From Rhizobium sp. SEMIA4064 (GTDB taxonomy: Bacteria > Pseudomonadota > Alphaproteobacteria > Rhizobiales > Rhizobiaceae), in contig NZ_PYJN01000019.1 in NCBI RefSeq assembly GCF_003025035.1, positions 372,001 through 436,000 of the forward strand: a stretch of 64,000 nt of DNA. The letters are read 5' to 3'. The notes beneath the pieces are model-generated. The model worked only from the letters and a program-made list of their open reading frames with translations. It did not search any database and was not told the DNA's origin. The position numbers were made by a program, and so were the translations under genes. Below, piece after piece: positions 32,998 to 40,873 of the stretch (positions are counted from its first letter, which is position 1; the number at the start of each line of letters is the position of its first letter).

Positions 32998-33135
32998 TCA
33001 ATTCTGATTTGAATGCACGAATAGTGCGGAATTTGAAACGTCTTGGCCCGATTGGCCCGGCATGTGGCGGGTTATGACCGTCATTGCCATGACGCAGGCG
33101 ACCAGCCCGCAAATAAATATCGCACCATATTTCAT
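32998..33135 (-). CDS. Candidate 45-residue single-pass membrane microprotein
   Basis: A short minus-strand ORF encodes 45 residues starting MKYGAIFICGLVACVMAMTV, which reads as one membrane helix or a signal anchor. A polar Ser/Asn/Gln-rich tail of about 23 residues follows. GAGGAAAA lies about 10 bases before the ATG, and a minus-oriented terminator follows 16 bp after the stop. I do not recognise a family. The combination of ribosome site, hydrophobic N-terminus and terminator argues for a real gene, but the length makes chance possible. The neighbouring 33136-33339 holds no other ORF I can support. Confidence 0.45.
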   Translation of the reverse strand: MKYGAIFICGLVACVMAMTVITRHMPGQSGQDVSNSALFVHSNQN

Positions 33136-33339
33136 CGGGCTGATTTTCCTCGACTCAGCTCGTTTATCCTAGAAAATCGTACCAACAAAAGCTGACCCGA
33201 ACCTGAATGAGTGAATCAAAACGGCGGGACACGCGGAAAGCGAAACAACAGCCGGCGAAGGAATTCCAGTAGGCCTTTTACTTCTATCTATTTGATAGGA
33301 AACAAATTTCTAGATTTTAGAAATAGCGAATCCGATAGA

Positions 33340-34197
33340 TCAGGCGGATCTCAGCCCCCGCACCTTCATCAGAATGTCCTCCGACAAGGCGCTGACCAGC
33401 AACTGATCCGCGCCCTTGCGCGGCACCAACACAAATTCGACATCCTCCAATGCCGGCAGCCAGCCAGGGGCAATTTCCGACAGACCCGTCGGCGCCATGC
33501 TGCGGGGCTGAACGAGGACGCCCATGCCGGCCCGTGCCGCCGCCGTCAAGCCGCTGAGGCTGCCGCAGGTGCAGACGATGCGCCAGGGCACCTGCTGACG
33601 GCGCAAGGCTTCCAGTGCCACGGCTCGGGTAACGCTTGGGGCGGGAAAGGCGATCAACGGCAATGGCGCCGCAAGCTTCCGAATGCGCTCCGGATCACGC
33701 GCCAGCCAGATCAGCGGTTCGCGATAGACGAGCCTTCCCCTGGCATCGCCTAGACGGCGCTTGGCAAGAACGAGGTCGAGGTCGCCGTTATCCTGCATCT
33801 CATAGAGCGTGCCACTGAGGGCGACCGTCAATTCGAGATCGACCGAGGGATGCGAGCGAACGAATTCCTCCAGCACATCCGGCAACTGGCTGGTGACGAA
33901 ATCCTCCGAGACGCCGAGCCGCAGATTGCCGCGCAGGCTGTTGCCGGCGAAGAGCTGCTGCACCTCCCCCTCGATCGACAGCATTTGCCGGGCATGACCA
34001 AGTAGCGCCTCGCCGTCGCCGGTTAGCACCACCCGATGCGTGTCGCGCGCCAGAAGCTTGCGTCCGAGCGTGGTCTCCAGCCGCTGAATATGCTGGCTAA
34101 CCGTGGACTGGCCGAGGCCGAGCCGCTCGGCCGCGAGCGTGAAGCTGCCCATCTGCTCAACGGCGACGAAGCTGCGCAACTGTGTGAGATCAAGCAT
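33340..34197 (-). CDS. LysR family transcriptional regulator
   Basis: Regulator of 285 residues: an N-terminal winged helix-turn-helix (about 1-60; GSFTLAAERLGLGQSTVSQH) and a LysR substrate-binding domain (about 88-280). ATG at 34197 is preferred over 34206 because AGGA lies 8 bases upstream. It is divergent from the SBF-like transporter gene at 34302, with a 104-bp shared promoter region, the classic arrangement for a LysR protein controlling its neighbour. The inducer would then be a substrate or precursor of that transporter; this is inference. Confidence 0.93.
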   Translation of the reverse strand: MLDLTQLRSFVAVEQMGSFTLAAERLGLGQSTVSQHIQRLETTLGRKLLARDTHRVVLTGDGEALLGHARQMLSIEGEVQQLFAGNSLRGNLRLGVSEDFVTSQLPDVLEEFVRSHPSVDLELTVALSGTLYEMQDNGDLDLVLAKRRLGDARGRLVYREPLIWLARDPERIRKLAAPLPLIAFPAPSVTRAVALEALRRQQVPWRIVCTCGSLSGLTAAARAGMGVLVQPRSMAPTGLSEIAPGWLPALEDVEFVLVPRKGADQLLVSALSEDILMKVRGLRSA

Positions 34198-34301
34198 GGC
34201 ACCCATCCTGATTCGCGATAACTGTTATTCCTTGCATCGTGGATCACGATAGGTCTATGTGCAAGGACAAGTCTTACGGAATCGCAATTGGGGTTGGCAC
34301 G

Positions 34302-35336
34302 ATGCGCCGTTTTCTTCCAGACACCTTCACCATCCTGCTGGTGCTCACTGTGCTGACGGCATCCTTCTTCCCTGTGCAGGGAACGAGCGCCCACTACTTT
34401 GGCACCGCCACCAATTTTGCCATCGGCCTGCTGTTCTTCCTGCATGGCGCGCGCCTGTCGCGTGATGTCGTCATCGCCGGCCTGCTGCATTGGCGCCTGC
34501 ATTTGGTCATCCTGCTGACCACCTTCGGCATTTTCCCGCTGCTGGCGCTTGCCATGGGCGTGCTGGTGCCGACCATCCTGCCGCAGGCCCTTTACACCGG
34601 CATTCTGTTTCTCAGCGTGCTGCCCTCGACGGTGCAGTCCTCGATCGCCTTCACCTCGATTGCCGGCGGTAACGTGCCGGCCGCGATCTGCGCGGCATCG
34701 GCTTCCAACATCTTCGGCATGTTCCTGACGCCCCTGCTCGTCGGCATACTCTTCTCGGTCGGCGGCCATGGCGGTGGATTTTCTTGGGACGTGCTGGAGC
34801 AGATCATGCTGCAACTGCTTGCGCCCTTCATCGCCGGCCAGATCCTGCAGCCGTGGATCGGCAATTGGATACGTTCGAAGAAGAAGATCCTGATGCCGGT
34901 CGACCGCGGCTCGATCCTGATGGTCGTCTATTCCGCCTTCAGCGAGGCCGTTGTCGAGGGATTGTGGCACACCTTCTCGCTGGTCGATATTGCCACCGTC
35001 ATCGTCGCCAATATTGTGCTTCTGGTACTGGTGCTCTGCATCACCATGTTCGGCAGCCGCGCCCTCGGCTTCTCCCACGCCGACGAGATCACCATCACCT
35101 TCTGCGGCTCGAAAAAGTCGTTAGCAAGTGGCGTGCCGATGGCCAACGTCATCTTCGCCGGCCAGGGCATCGGCGCCATCGTCCTGCCGCTGATGCTGTT
35201 CCATCAGATCCAGCTCATGGCCTGCGCCGTCATCGCCCAGAAATATGCGGATGCCGCGAAGCGGCGGGAAGCAGCCAAGGCCGAAGCCGAGACAGCGGGG
35301 TCGCCGAAGGCGAACGGAGCCCCGAACGCAGCATAA
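34302..35336 (+). CDS. Bile acid:sodium symporter-like transporter (SBF_like)
   Basis: Integral membrane protein of 344 residues with about nine or ten hydrophobic segments. Family blocks visible are TNFAIGLLFFLHGARLS, SVLPSTVQSSIAFTSIAGGN and FCGSKKSLASGVPMA. It fits the PF13593 branch of the BASS superfamily, whose bacterial substrates are mostly unknown organic anions. The start at 34302 begins the conserved MRRFLPD segment. A divergent LysR gene is upstream and a strong terminator follows. Confidence 0.9.
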   Translation: MRRFLPDTFTILLVLTVLTASFFPVQGTSAHYFGTATNFAIGLLFFLHGARLSRDVVIAGLLHWRLHLVILLTTFGIFPLLALAMGVLVPTILPQALYTGILFLSVLPSTVQSSIAFTSIAGGNVPAAICAASASNIFGMFLTPLLVGILFSVGGHGGGFSWDVLEQIMLQLLAPFIAGQILQPWIGNWIRSKKKILMPVDRGSILMVVYSAFSEAVVEGLWHTFSLVDIATVIVANIVLLVLVLCITMFGSRALGFSHADEITITFCGSKKSLASGVPMANVIFAGQGIGAIVLPLMLFHQIQLMACAVIAQKYADAAKRREAAKAEAETAGSPKANGAPNAA

Positions 35337-35364
35337 CGGCCATTCCAGTCATTACCCAACACAA

Positions 35365-35399
35365 AAGGCGGCGCCCCAACGGAGCGCCGCCTTGCTTTT
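35365..35399 (+). terminator. Terminator between the transporter and hsp20 (probably bidirectional)
   Basis: AAGGCGGCGC (35365-35374) pairs perfectly with GCGCCGCCTT (35384-35393), followed by GCTTTT. On the minus strand CCTTTTG follows the stem, so it may also end the convergent hsp20 transcript. Confidence 0.85.
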
Positions 35400-35443
35400 A
35401 TGACCTTGGGAGGATCGGTCTTCAGGCTATGTGTTGAAGCCCG

Positions 35444-35908
35444 TTAGTTGATACGGGCTTCGATTGCCTTCGGGGCCTCAACCGGCTCGGCAGCGATGGA
35501 GATACGACGGGGCTTCATGGCCTCGGGAATGTTGCGCAACAGATCGATGTGCAGCAGACCATTCTTCAGCGAAGCCGCCTGGACCTCGACATGATCGGCA
35601 AGCTGGAAGCGACGCTCGAAGGCGCGCTTGGCGATACCGCGATAGAGATATTCGCTAGCCTCGGCCGGCTCTTCGCTCTTTTCACCCTTGACCTGGAGAA
35701 CGTGGGCATGAGCCTCGATGCTCAGTTCCTTTTCATCGAAACCGGCGACGGCCATGGTGATGCGATAGGTGTTCTCACCGGTGCGCTCGATGTTGTAGGG
35801 CGGATAGGTCTGAGCCTGATCCGGCTGCGCAAGGCTGTCGAGCATAGTGAAAAGACGGTCGAAACCGACGGTGGAACGGTAAAGGGGAGAGAAGTCTACG
35901 TGACGCAT
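35444..35908 (-). CDS. Small heat shock protein, Hsp20 family
   Basis: Alpha-crystallin-type chaperone of 154 residues. The core beta-sandwich runs from about 38 to 130 ([36 protein letters not shown]). The hallmark AxxxNGLL variant reads [13 protein letters not shown]. It should hold unfolding proteins for refolding. The N-terminus ([20 protein letters not shown]) is typical of the rhizobial IbpA-like class. AGGAGGA precedes the ATG and is buried in a hairpin resembling a ROSE thermometer, so translation is probably heat-controlled. Confidence 0.95.
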   Translation of the reverse strand: MRHVDFSPLYRSTVGFDRLFTMLDSLAQPDQAQTYPPYNIERTGENTYRITMAVAGFDEKELSIEAHAHVLQVKGEKSEEPAEASEYLYRGIAKRAFERRFQLADHVEVQAASLKNGLLHIDLLRNIPEAMKPRRISIAAEPVEAPKAIEARIN

Positions 35909-36003
35909 GTTGTCCTCCTGTGAGCGACGATTGCGATTTGGTTTTGCCCCCGCGACCCCGCTCTGGGCGGCCTAGGGACGGTTACGCGAGCCCGTTTGGC
36001 ACC
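35909..36003 (-). promoter_or_regulatory. ROSE-like RNA thermometer in the hsp20 leader
   Basis: On the minus strand the bases just before hsp20 (35928-35912) read GTCGCTCACAGGAGGAC. GTC-CUC pairs with GAG-GAC around an ACAG loop with one bulged G, which hides the ribosome site. This matches the known architecture of ROSE elements, where a U-[UC]-G-C-U strand with a bulged G masks the Shine-Dalgarno. GC-rich sequence further upstream (to about 36003) can form additional stems. Function is inferred from structure and gene context. Confidence 0.65.
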
Positions 36004-36013
36004 CGCAGAATGG

Positions 36014-36042
36014 AGATGGTGATCGCTTTTCAGCAGTTCAAG
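36014..36042 (-). promoter_or_regulatory. Candidate RpoH-type promoter for hsp20
   Basis: Read on the minus strand, CTTGAA (36042-36037) and CCATCT (36019-36014) are 17 bases apart. They resemble heat-shock sigma-factor elements. The position, just upstream of the ROSE-like leader, fits. No start site has been measured. Confidence 0.4.
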
Positions 36043-36124
36043 ACCCTTGCCAACATCTCTCGATTTTCAAGAAAATCCGCGTGAACCGCAGATGAACGGC
36101 CGGTTCGGGACCCGTTCAGGCTGG

Positions 36125-36252
36125 TGGGACTACCAATGAGGTCATCGGATGCATTCACTGTCCGATGACTGAAGTGTATCGTCCCTTCTTCTTCAGTCCT
36201 TGCTAGGCCGGCGACGCGGATCTCTCTATCTCCGCAAGCCGGTCTTTTTTTC
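36125..36252 (+). ncRNA. Candidate small RNA with its own terminator, unknown family
   Basis: A strong plus-strand terminator with no gene to serve lies at 36207-36252: GCCGGC and GCGGA pair with TCCGC and GCCGGT, followed by CTTTTTTT. About 40 bp upstream is a perfect 9-bp stem-loop, GTCATCGGA (36141-36149) and TCCGATGAC (36161-36169). Between them is an unpaired pyrimidine stretch, GTCCCTTCTTCTTCAGTCC. Both flanking genes point away or lie on the minus strand (hsp20 leftward, DUF2000 ending at 36259). The simplest reading is a plus-strand sRNA of roughly 100-130 nt; the 5' end is a guess. Confidence 0.55.
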
Positions 36253-36258
36253 TGGCCG

Positions 36259-36675
36259 CTAGCGCAGCAATTTCAGCGAACCGGTGAGCGATTTCACCCA
36301 TTTCGAAGGTCCCGCCAACCCCAGGCCGTCGATCGCCTCGCCGGCAAGATCGCGATCGGGGAACGTCGCCTCATACTCCCTGTAGTTGTGCAATGAGCGG
36401 GCGAAAGCGGAAAAAGGAACGACCGCGCGGTCGTCCTGCTGCGACAAGGCCTTCAGCAATAAGGATGTGATTGTCTCCGCATCCGCCTGCAGCACCGGAA
36501 CCGGCATGTTCGAGCTGATGTCGATGATGCGTGCCTCTCGGTCAGTCAATTGCCGCGCCGCAAGCGCGGGAAACTTCGCACCCAATCCGATCGAGATCGC
36601 ACCGACGGTGTTGGCGACCAGCCCGAGCGGGAGTGCGGGATTGACGACAATGGCAAGACGAATATCGAAAAGCAT
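36259..36675 (-). CDS. DUF2000 family protein
   Basis: Protein of 138 residues matching DUF2000 (LAIVVNPALPLGLVANTVGA at the N-terminus, and a C-terminal Arg-Glu-Tyr block). The fold is peptidyl-tRNA hydrolase-like, but no activity is established that I know of. It is divergent from an Lrp/AsnC gene 131 bp away, suggesting regulation by amino-acid-type effectors. No signal peptide or membrane segment is present. Confidence 0.8.
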   Translation of the reverse strand: MLFDIRLAIVVNPALPLGLVANTVGAISIGLGAKFPALAARQLTDREARIIDISSNMPVPVLQADAETITSLLLKALSQQDDRAVVPFSAFARSLHNYREYEATFPDRDLAGEAIDGLGLAGPSKWVKSLTGSLKLLR

Positions 36676-36806
36676 GGAGACCTACGGCTGTTGAGACTGT
36701 GCGCTCAGAGAATATCTCCGATATCCGGGGTAATCTTGCCTTTCATTGCTGCTTATGCCGATATTATGGTAAACTCTACCAGATTTCTCCGAATACAAGG
36801 TCGAAT

Positions 36807-37286
36807 ATGCCTTACACACTTGAGCCCATCGATTTGCGAATCCTCGGAGCGCTCCAGAAGGACGGGAGGCTGACGAATCAGGCGCTTTCCTCCGAAGTCG
36901 GGCTCTCGACATCGCCATGTTGGCGGCGCGTGCGCCAACTGGAGGAAACAGGCGTGATTCAAGGCTATACGGCCACCCTGGACAGGCGCCAGATCGGGCT
37001 TGGCGTCCTCGCCTTCATCAGGGTGAAGATCGACAGCCACAGCGAGGCCGAGGCCGAGGAATTCTCATGCGACGTATTGAAGCTGAGCGAAGTCGTGGCG
37101 TGCTACAGCATCGCTGGAGACGCGGATTTCCTACTGCAGGTCGTTGCCGAAGACCTCGACAGCTATGCGGATTTCGCCATGGCGGTGGTGCGCCACCTGC
37201 CACGCATCAAGGAGATGCAGACAACCTTCGTGCTGAAGGAAATCAAGCCTTTCAAGGGTTTTCCGCTGGATGTCGGGCAGCGATAA
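36807..37286 (+). CDS. Lrp/AsnC family transcriptional regulator
   Basis: Regulator of 159 residues. The N-terminal helix-turn-helix is at about 6-60 (LTNQALSSEVGLSTSPCWRR), and the RAM/AsnC ligand domain at about 70-150 (VVACYSIAGDADFLLQVVAE). The start at 36807 (MPYTLEPIDLRIL) is the family-consistent one; an open frame continues upstream to 36699 without homology. It is divergent from the DUF2000 gene, its most likely target together with itself. Confidence 0.93.
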   Translation: MPYTLEPIDLRILGALQKDGRLTNQALSSEVGLSTSPCWRRVRQLEETGVIQGYTATLDRRQIGLGVLAFIRVKIDSHSEAEAEEFSCDVLKLSEVVACYSIAGDADFLLQVVAEDLDSYADFAMAVVRHLPRIKEMQTTFVLKEIKPFKGFPLDVGQR

Positions 37287-37422
37287 CGGTCCAAGACATG
37301 GACGCTGGGTGACGCAAGATTACCGGTCAAGGCTTGGTTGCGGCGCATGTCCCGCAAGCCCTTTACGTTTAGAGCGAGGCTATCCTATTCTAGAAGGGTG
37401 CCTGCCCACCCCGGGGTATTGA

Positions 37423-38490
37423 ATGTCGACGCTCCCTTTCTCGAAGATTTCTGAGCCCGTTAACGCGCTGCTCGTCGCCGTCGGCCTCGTGACCGTAGCT
37501 GCACTCACGACGCCGGGCGTGAGCGGACAGACCAGGCTCATTCTGGAAATCCTGCTTGCCGGCATCTGGGCTGTCTACGTCCTGCAGCTGATCGAGACGC
37601 TGATCGTGCACCGGACAAGGGCCGTTCGCGACAGAGTACCGGAAATTGCCGTCGATCTGCTCGCCGTTCTGGTCCCCTTGGCTGCGTTCCTGTTCGTCGG
37701 CGGGCGCGACCAAAGCCTCTATTGTGCGATCTGGCTGCTGAAGCCGCTGCGCGGTTCGACCTTCTTTCGGCTGCTGGGCAGGGTCCTGAGTAAAGAAGCG
37801 CGCAATCTCCTCGGCGTCACCTCGATCTTCGGCATCGTTCTGTTCGGTGCTGCGCTTGCCGCCTATATCATCGAGCGCGACGTCCAGCCTGACAAGTTCG
37901 GCAGCATTCCTCTGGCGATGTGGTGGGCGGTGGTCACGCTGTCGACTACAGGCTACGGCGACGAGATCCCGCAAAGCTTCGCCGGCCGCGTTCTCGCCGG
38001 GCTGGTCATGATGAGCGGTATCGGCATCTTTGCCCTCTGGGCCGGCATCCTAGCCACCGGCTTCTACGAGGAAGTCCGCCGCCAGGACTTCGTGCGCAAT
38101 TGGCAGTTGGTTGCTGCCGTACCGCTGTTCCAGAAGCTTGGTTCTGCCGCGCTCATCGAGATCGTGCGGGCGCTGCGGCCGCGCATCGTACCGGCCGGCG
38201 CCGTCATCTGCCGCAAGGGCGACACCGGCGACCAGATGTACTTCATCGTTGAAGGCCGCGTCACCGTTGCGACACCACACCCGGTAGAGCTAGGCTCCGG
38301 CAGCTTCTTCGGCGAGATGGCGCTGATCAGCGGCGAACCACGCTCCGCGACCGTCAGCGCTGCTACTGAAGTCTCACTCCTCTCGCTTTATTCGGCGGAT
38401 TTCCAGATGCTGTCCAGCAGCAGCCCGGAGATCGCCGACATCATCCGCAAAACCGCACTCGAACGACGCGGCACGACGCCGAAGGCTTGA
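37423..38490 (+). CDS. Cyclic nucleotide-gated potassium channel (MlotiK1-like)
   Basis: Membrane protein of 355 residues, the same length and architecture as Mesorhizobium loti MlotiK1. A six-helix voltage-sensor-like plus pore region (about 15-215) contains the K+ selectivity filter TTGYGD. A C-terminal cyclic nucleotide-binding domain (about 235-345) has FFGEMALISGEPRSATVSA, including the Arg that contacts the cAMP phosphate. S4 has few positive charges, as in the ligand-gated MlotiK1. It should be a tetrameric cAMP-opened K+ channel; its physiological role in rhizobia is unclear. Confidence 0.94.
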   Translation: MSTLPFSKISEPVNALLVAVGLVTVAALTTPGVSGQTRLILEILLAGIWAVYVLQLIETLIVHRTRAVRDRVPEIAVDLLAVLVPLAAFLFVGGRDQSLYCAIWLLKPLRGSTFFRLLGRVLSKEARNLLGVTSIFGIVLFGAALAAYIIERDVQPDKFGSIPLAMWWAVVTLSTTGYGDEIPQSFAGRVLAGLVMMSGIGIFALWAGILATGFYEEVRRQDFVRNWQLVAAVPLFQKLGSAALIEIVRALRPRIVPAGAVICRKGDTGDQMYFIVEGRVTVATPHPVELGSGSFFGEMALISGEPRSATVSAATEVSLLSLYSADFQMLSSSSPEIADIIRKTALERRGTTPKA

Positions 38491-38584
38491 CACAAGCGGC
38501 ACTGCCAACAAACCAGTTGCAATTCCCTGCACCTACGCTATCCCCTTGAGAAAGGCATTCCCTTCAACGAGGCGCGACATCGTC

Positions 38585-39559
38585 ATGGATTCGATCCTCT
38601 ATTCCACACCAGACAATCCGGTGCCGGAAAACCGCACCGAAGGGTTCTTTGAGACATTTGACGGGCGCAGGCTGCGCTATGTCGTCTTCCGCTGCGAACA
38701 GCCAGTCGCCAAAGGCACCGTGGTACTGCTGCAGGGCCGCAATGAGTTCATCGAGAAATATTTCGAGACGATCCGCGACCTGACCGCCAAGGGATTGTGG
38801 GTCGCGACTTTCGATCTACGCGGCCAGGGCGGCTCCGAACGGCTGCTGAAGGATCCGCTGCGCGGACATGTCCGTCGCTTTTCCGATTATGAGCGCGACC
38901 TGACCGCCTTCCTCGACAAGATCGTGCTACCGGATACGCGCCTGCCGTTCTTCGTGCTGGCGCACTCGACCGGCGCGCTGATCGCGCTATCAGCGGCGCC
39001 GCGGCTTGCGAGCCGGATCGAGCGCATGGTGCTGTCGGCGCCCTTTGTCGGTCTCACCGGCCAAGGTGTCTCGCCCGGCCTCGTCCGCTTTATCTCCGGC
39101 ACGGTCTGCGCGCTTGGTCTCGGCCGGATGCAATTCAGCAAAAGAATCAGGGAAAAGCCCTTCCCGGAAAACCCGCTAACCACGGACGAACGCCGTTATC
39201 GGCGCAATCTCGCCATCGCAACGGCCTATCCCCAGCTCACCCTCGGGCCGCCGACGGCCCGCTGGCTACTGGAAGCATTCCGCACCATCGATCGCGTCAA
39301 TACGCCCGAGCATCTCTTTTCCATCGCCATCCCGACGGTGCTGATCGCGCCGACCCGCGACGGCGTCGTGCCCTATGCCGACCAGGAACGATTGTCTCGC
39401 TATTTCCGCGCAGCGCAGTTCGTGCCCGTCCACGGCGCGAAACATGAAATCCTGCAGGAGCGCGACGTCTACCGCAACGCCGCACTCGCCGCCATCAACG
39501 CCTTTATCCCCGGCAGCGACGCCGAGGCGAATACGGATATGGCGGGTGTCGGGATTTAG
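38585..39559 (+). CDS. Alpha/beta hydrolase, lysophospholipase-like
   Basis: Hydrolase of 324 residues related to PldB-type lysophospholipases and monoacylglycerol lipases. An oxyanion/N-terminal block (VVLLQGRNEFIEKY) precedes the nucleophile elbow LAHSTGALIAL, where Ala replaces the first Gly of GxSxG. The likely acid is Asp in APTRDGVVPY, and the His is in VHGAKHEIL. No signal peptide is present. ATG at 38585 is chosen because the family begins at MDSILYST; the upstream 38546 extension is not conserved-looking. It begins about 95 bp after the channel gene. Confidence 0.85.
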   Translation: MDSILYSTPDNPVPENRTEGFFETFDGRRLRYVVFRCEQPVAKGTVVLLQGRNEFIEKYFETIRDLTAKGLWVATFDLRGQGGSERLLKDPLRGHVRRFSDYERDLTAFLDKIVLPDTRLPFFVLAHSTGALIALSAAPRLASRIERMVLSAPFVGLTGQGVSPGLVRFISGTVCALGLGRMQFSKRIREKPFPENPLTTDERRYRRNLAIATAYPQLTLGPPTARWLLEAFRTIDRVNTPEHLFSIAIPTVLIAPTRDGVVPYADQERLSRYFRAAQFVPVHGAKHEILQERDVYRNAALAAINAFIPGSDAEANTDMAGVGI

Positions 39560-39622
39560 CGCGCGATCTCGAATCACGCGCAACGAGAATATCTGACGCT
39601 TTTCGGACGCTCGATCGGGTGG

Positions 39623-40396
39623 CTATCGCGACAGGATCGCCCTTGCCTGATCATAGACCGCGCGGCTGCCGGCAGCGATGATCGTGCCGCCCATTTCCGG
39701 CCGACCGCCGTCCCAGGTGGTGATGATACCGCCCGCCTGTTCGATGACCGGGATGATGCCGCCGACATCGTACGGCTTCAGCGAACTTTCGATGACGAGA
39801 TCGACGTGACCGGCCGCGAGCAGCGCATAGGCATAGCAATCCGTGCCATAGCGGAACAACCGCACCTGGCTCTCGATCTCGCGGTACTTCACCAGCTCCT
39901 CGTCGACGAAGATATGCGGCGAGGTGGTGAAGAGAACAGCATTCGACAGGCTGCCGCAGTCGCGAACCTGCAGCCGCTTTTCGCCGTCCGGGCCTGAATA
40001 GGTCGAGCCGTTGCCATCGGCGAAATAGCGCTCGCCGGTAAACGGCTGATCGATCATGCCCATGATAGCGCGGCCGTTTTTCTGCAGGCCGATGAGCGTC
40101 CCCCAGACGGGAACGCCGGAAATGAAGGCGCGGGTGCCATCGATCGGATCGATCACCCAGACATGCTCTCGGTCGAGGCCGACATTGCCGTGCTCTTCGC
40201 CCAGGATGCCATGGTCGGGAAATTCCGTCTCGATCAAGGCGCGAATCGCCTCCTCTGCGGCGCGATCGCCTTCCGTAACAGGGTCGAAGCCCTGCGCCTC
40301 CTTGTTGACCACATCAACGCCGGCGCGAAAGCGCGGCAGGGTCTCAGCCTTGGCCGCCTCGGCCAGACGATAGAAAAAGGCGCGATCAGGAAGCAT
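39623..40396 (-). CDS. hisN: Histidinol-phosphatase, inositol monophosphatase family
   Basis: Mg2+-dependent phosphatase of 257 residues. Motifs of the IMPase fold are GEEHG (metal Glu), WVIDPIDGTRAF (metal Asp pair) and LKPYDVGGIIPV (third Asp). The sequence pattern and length match the HisN type that dephosphorylates histidinol-phosphate in actinobacteria and rhizobia. Inositol-1-phosphate or PAP cannot be fully excluded as substrate. It is a single gene on the minus strand, and the MmgR-like sRNA lies upstream in the opposite direction. Confidence 0.85.
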   Translation of the reverse strand: MLPDRAFFYRLAEAAKAETLPRFRAGVDVVNKEAQGFDPVTEGDRAAEEAIRALIETEFPDHGILGEEHGNVGLDREHVWVIDPIDGTRAFISGVPVWGTLIGLQKNGRAIMGMIDQPFTGERYFADGNGSTYSGPDGEKRLQVRDCGSLSNAVLFTTSPHIFVDEELVKYREIESQVRLFRYGTDCYAYALLAAGHVDLVIESSLKPYDVGGIIPVIEQAGGIITTWDGGRPEMGGTIIAAGSRAVYDQARAILSR

Positions 40397-40542
40397 GGTG
40401 AATCCGGATAAATGACGGGGCGGGCGAAGTCATAGCGCATAAACTCGGCGAAGCAAACCAAATGCCGATGCGAGAGGCGGATTGCCCGGAGATGAGGCAG
40501 AAATCCGATAATTGCCTAAATATTTTGCACCGCAATAATCTG

Positions 40543-40657
40543 CTTGACATTTGTGCAATGCAATAGCAACATCTCCCTACAGTCTTCTGACTGTAAATAC
40601 CCTCCTTGGGTGTTTCCTCCCTAGACTTAGCCGCGCCACAAGCGCGGTTCTTTTTTT
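40543..40657 (+). ncRNA. mmgR: MmgR-like (alpha-r8) trans-acting small RNA with promoter and terminator
   Basis: A promoter-like CTTGAC at 40543-40548 precedes an RNA of about 80 nt (about 40572-40657) with three stem-loops. Stem 1 is ACAGTC/GACTGT (40579-40594). Stem 2 is ACCC/GGGT with TCCTT in the loop (40599-40611). The third is the terminator CCGCGC/GCGCGG (40631-40647), followed by TTCTTTTTTT. Between stems 2 and 3 is the unpaired decamer TTTCCTCCCT (40613-40622), the signature I know from the alpha-r8/MmgR family. In Sinorhizobium, MmgR is an Hfq-dependent RNA of about 77 nt limiting polyhydroxybutyrate build-up. The CU-rich segment suits pairing with ribosome sites. The name rests on motif recall, not a covariance search. 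Confidence 0.72.
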
Positions 40658-40667
40658 GTCAGGGTTA

Positions 40668-40870
40668 GGGTGAGGGGCTAGGCACCAGGGCGCGGCAGCA
40701 GAAAACATGCCTGACCATAACCATAGCCAAACGTTTCCACAGGGCTTATTCGCCTGAAAGGTCCGAGATAGCCCCTCATCCGAGGCGTCGACATTTCGCC
40801 TTGCTCAATGTCCCCGCCCCACCTTCTCCCCGCCCCTTCGGCAAGCTCAGGACGGGGGCGAAGGGGCTTT
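40668..40870. repeat. Degenerate GGGTTAGGGTGAGGGG-type repeat region
   Basis: The sequence just after the sRNA terminator carries GGGTTAGGGTGAGGGGC, matching the inner arm of the element at 5887-6082. A second CCCCTC-rich and CTTCTCCCCGCCCC-rich arm lies near 40771-40830. A further GC-rich hairpin (CCCCGCCCCTTCGGC...) reaches the end of the next gene. It looks like a decayed copy of the same repeat family. No ORF is supported here. Confidence 0.5.
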
Positions 40871-40873
40871 GCC

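Noticed and set aside
33211..33753. A 180-residue plus-strand ORF opposite the LysR gene
   Set aside because: Most of it is antisense to the LysR effector domain, and the remainder has no ribosome site or recognisable motif.
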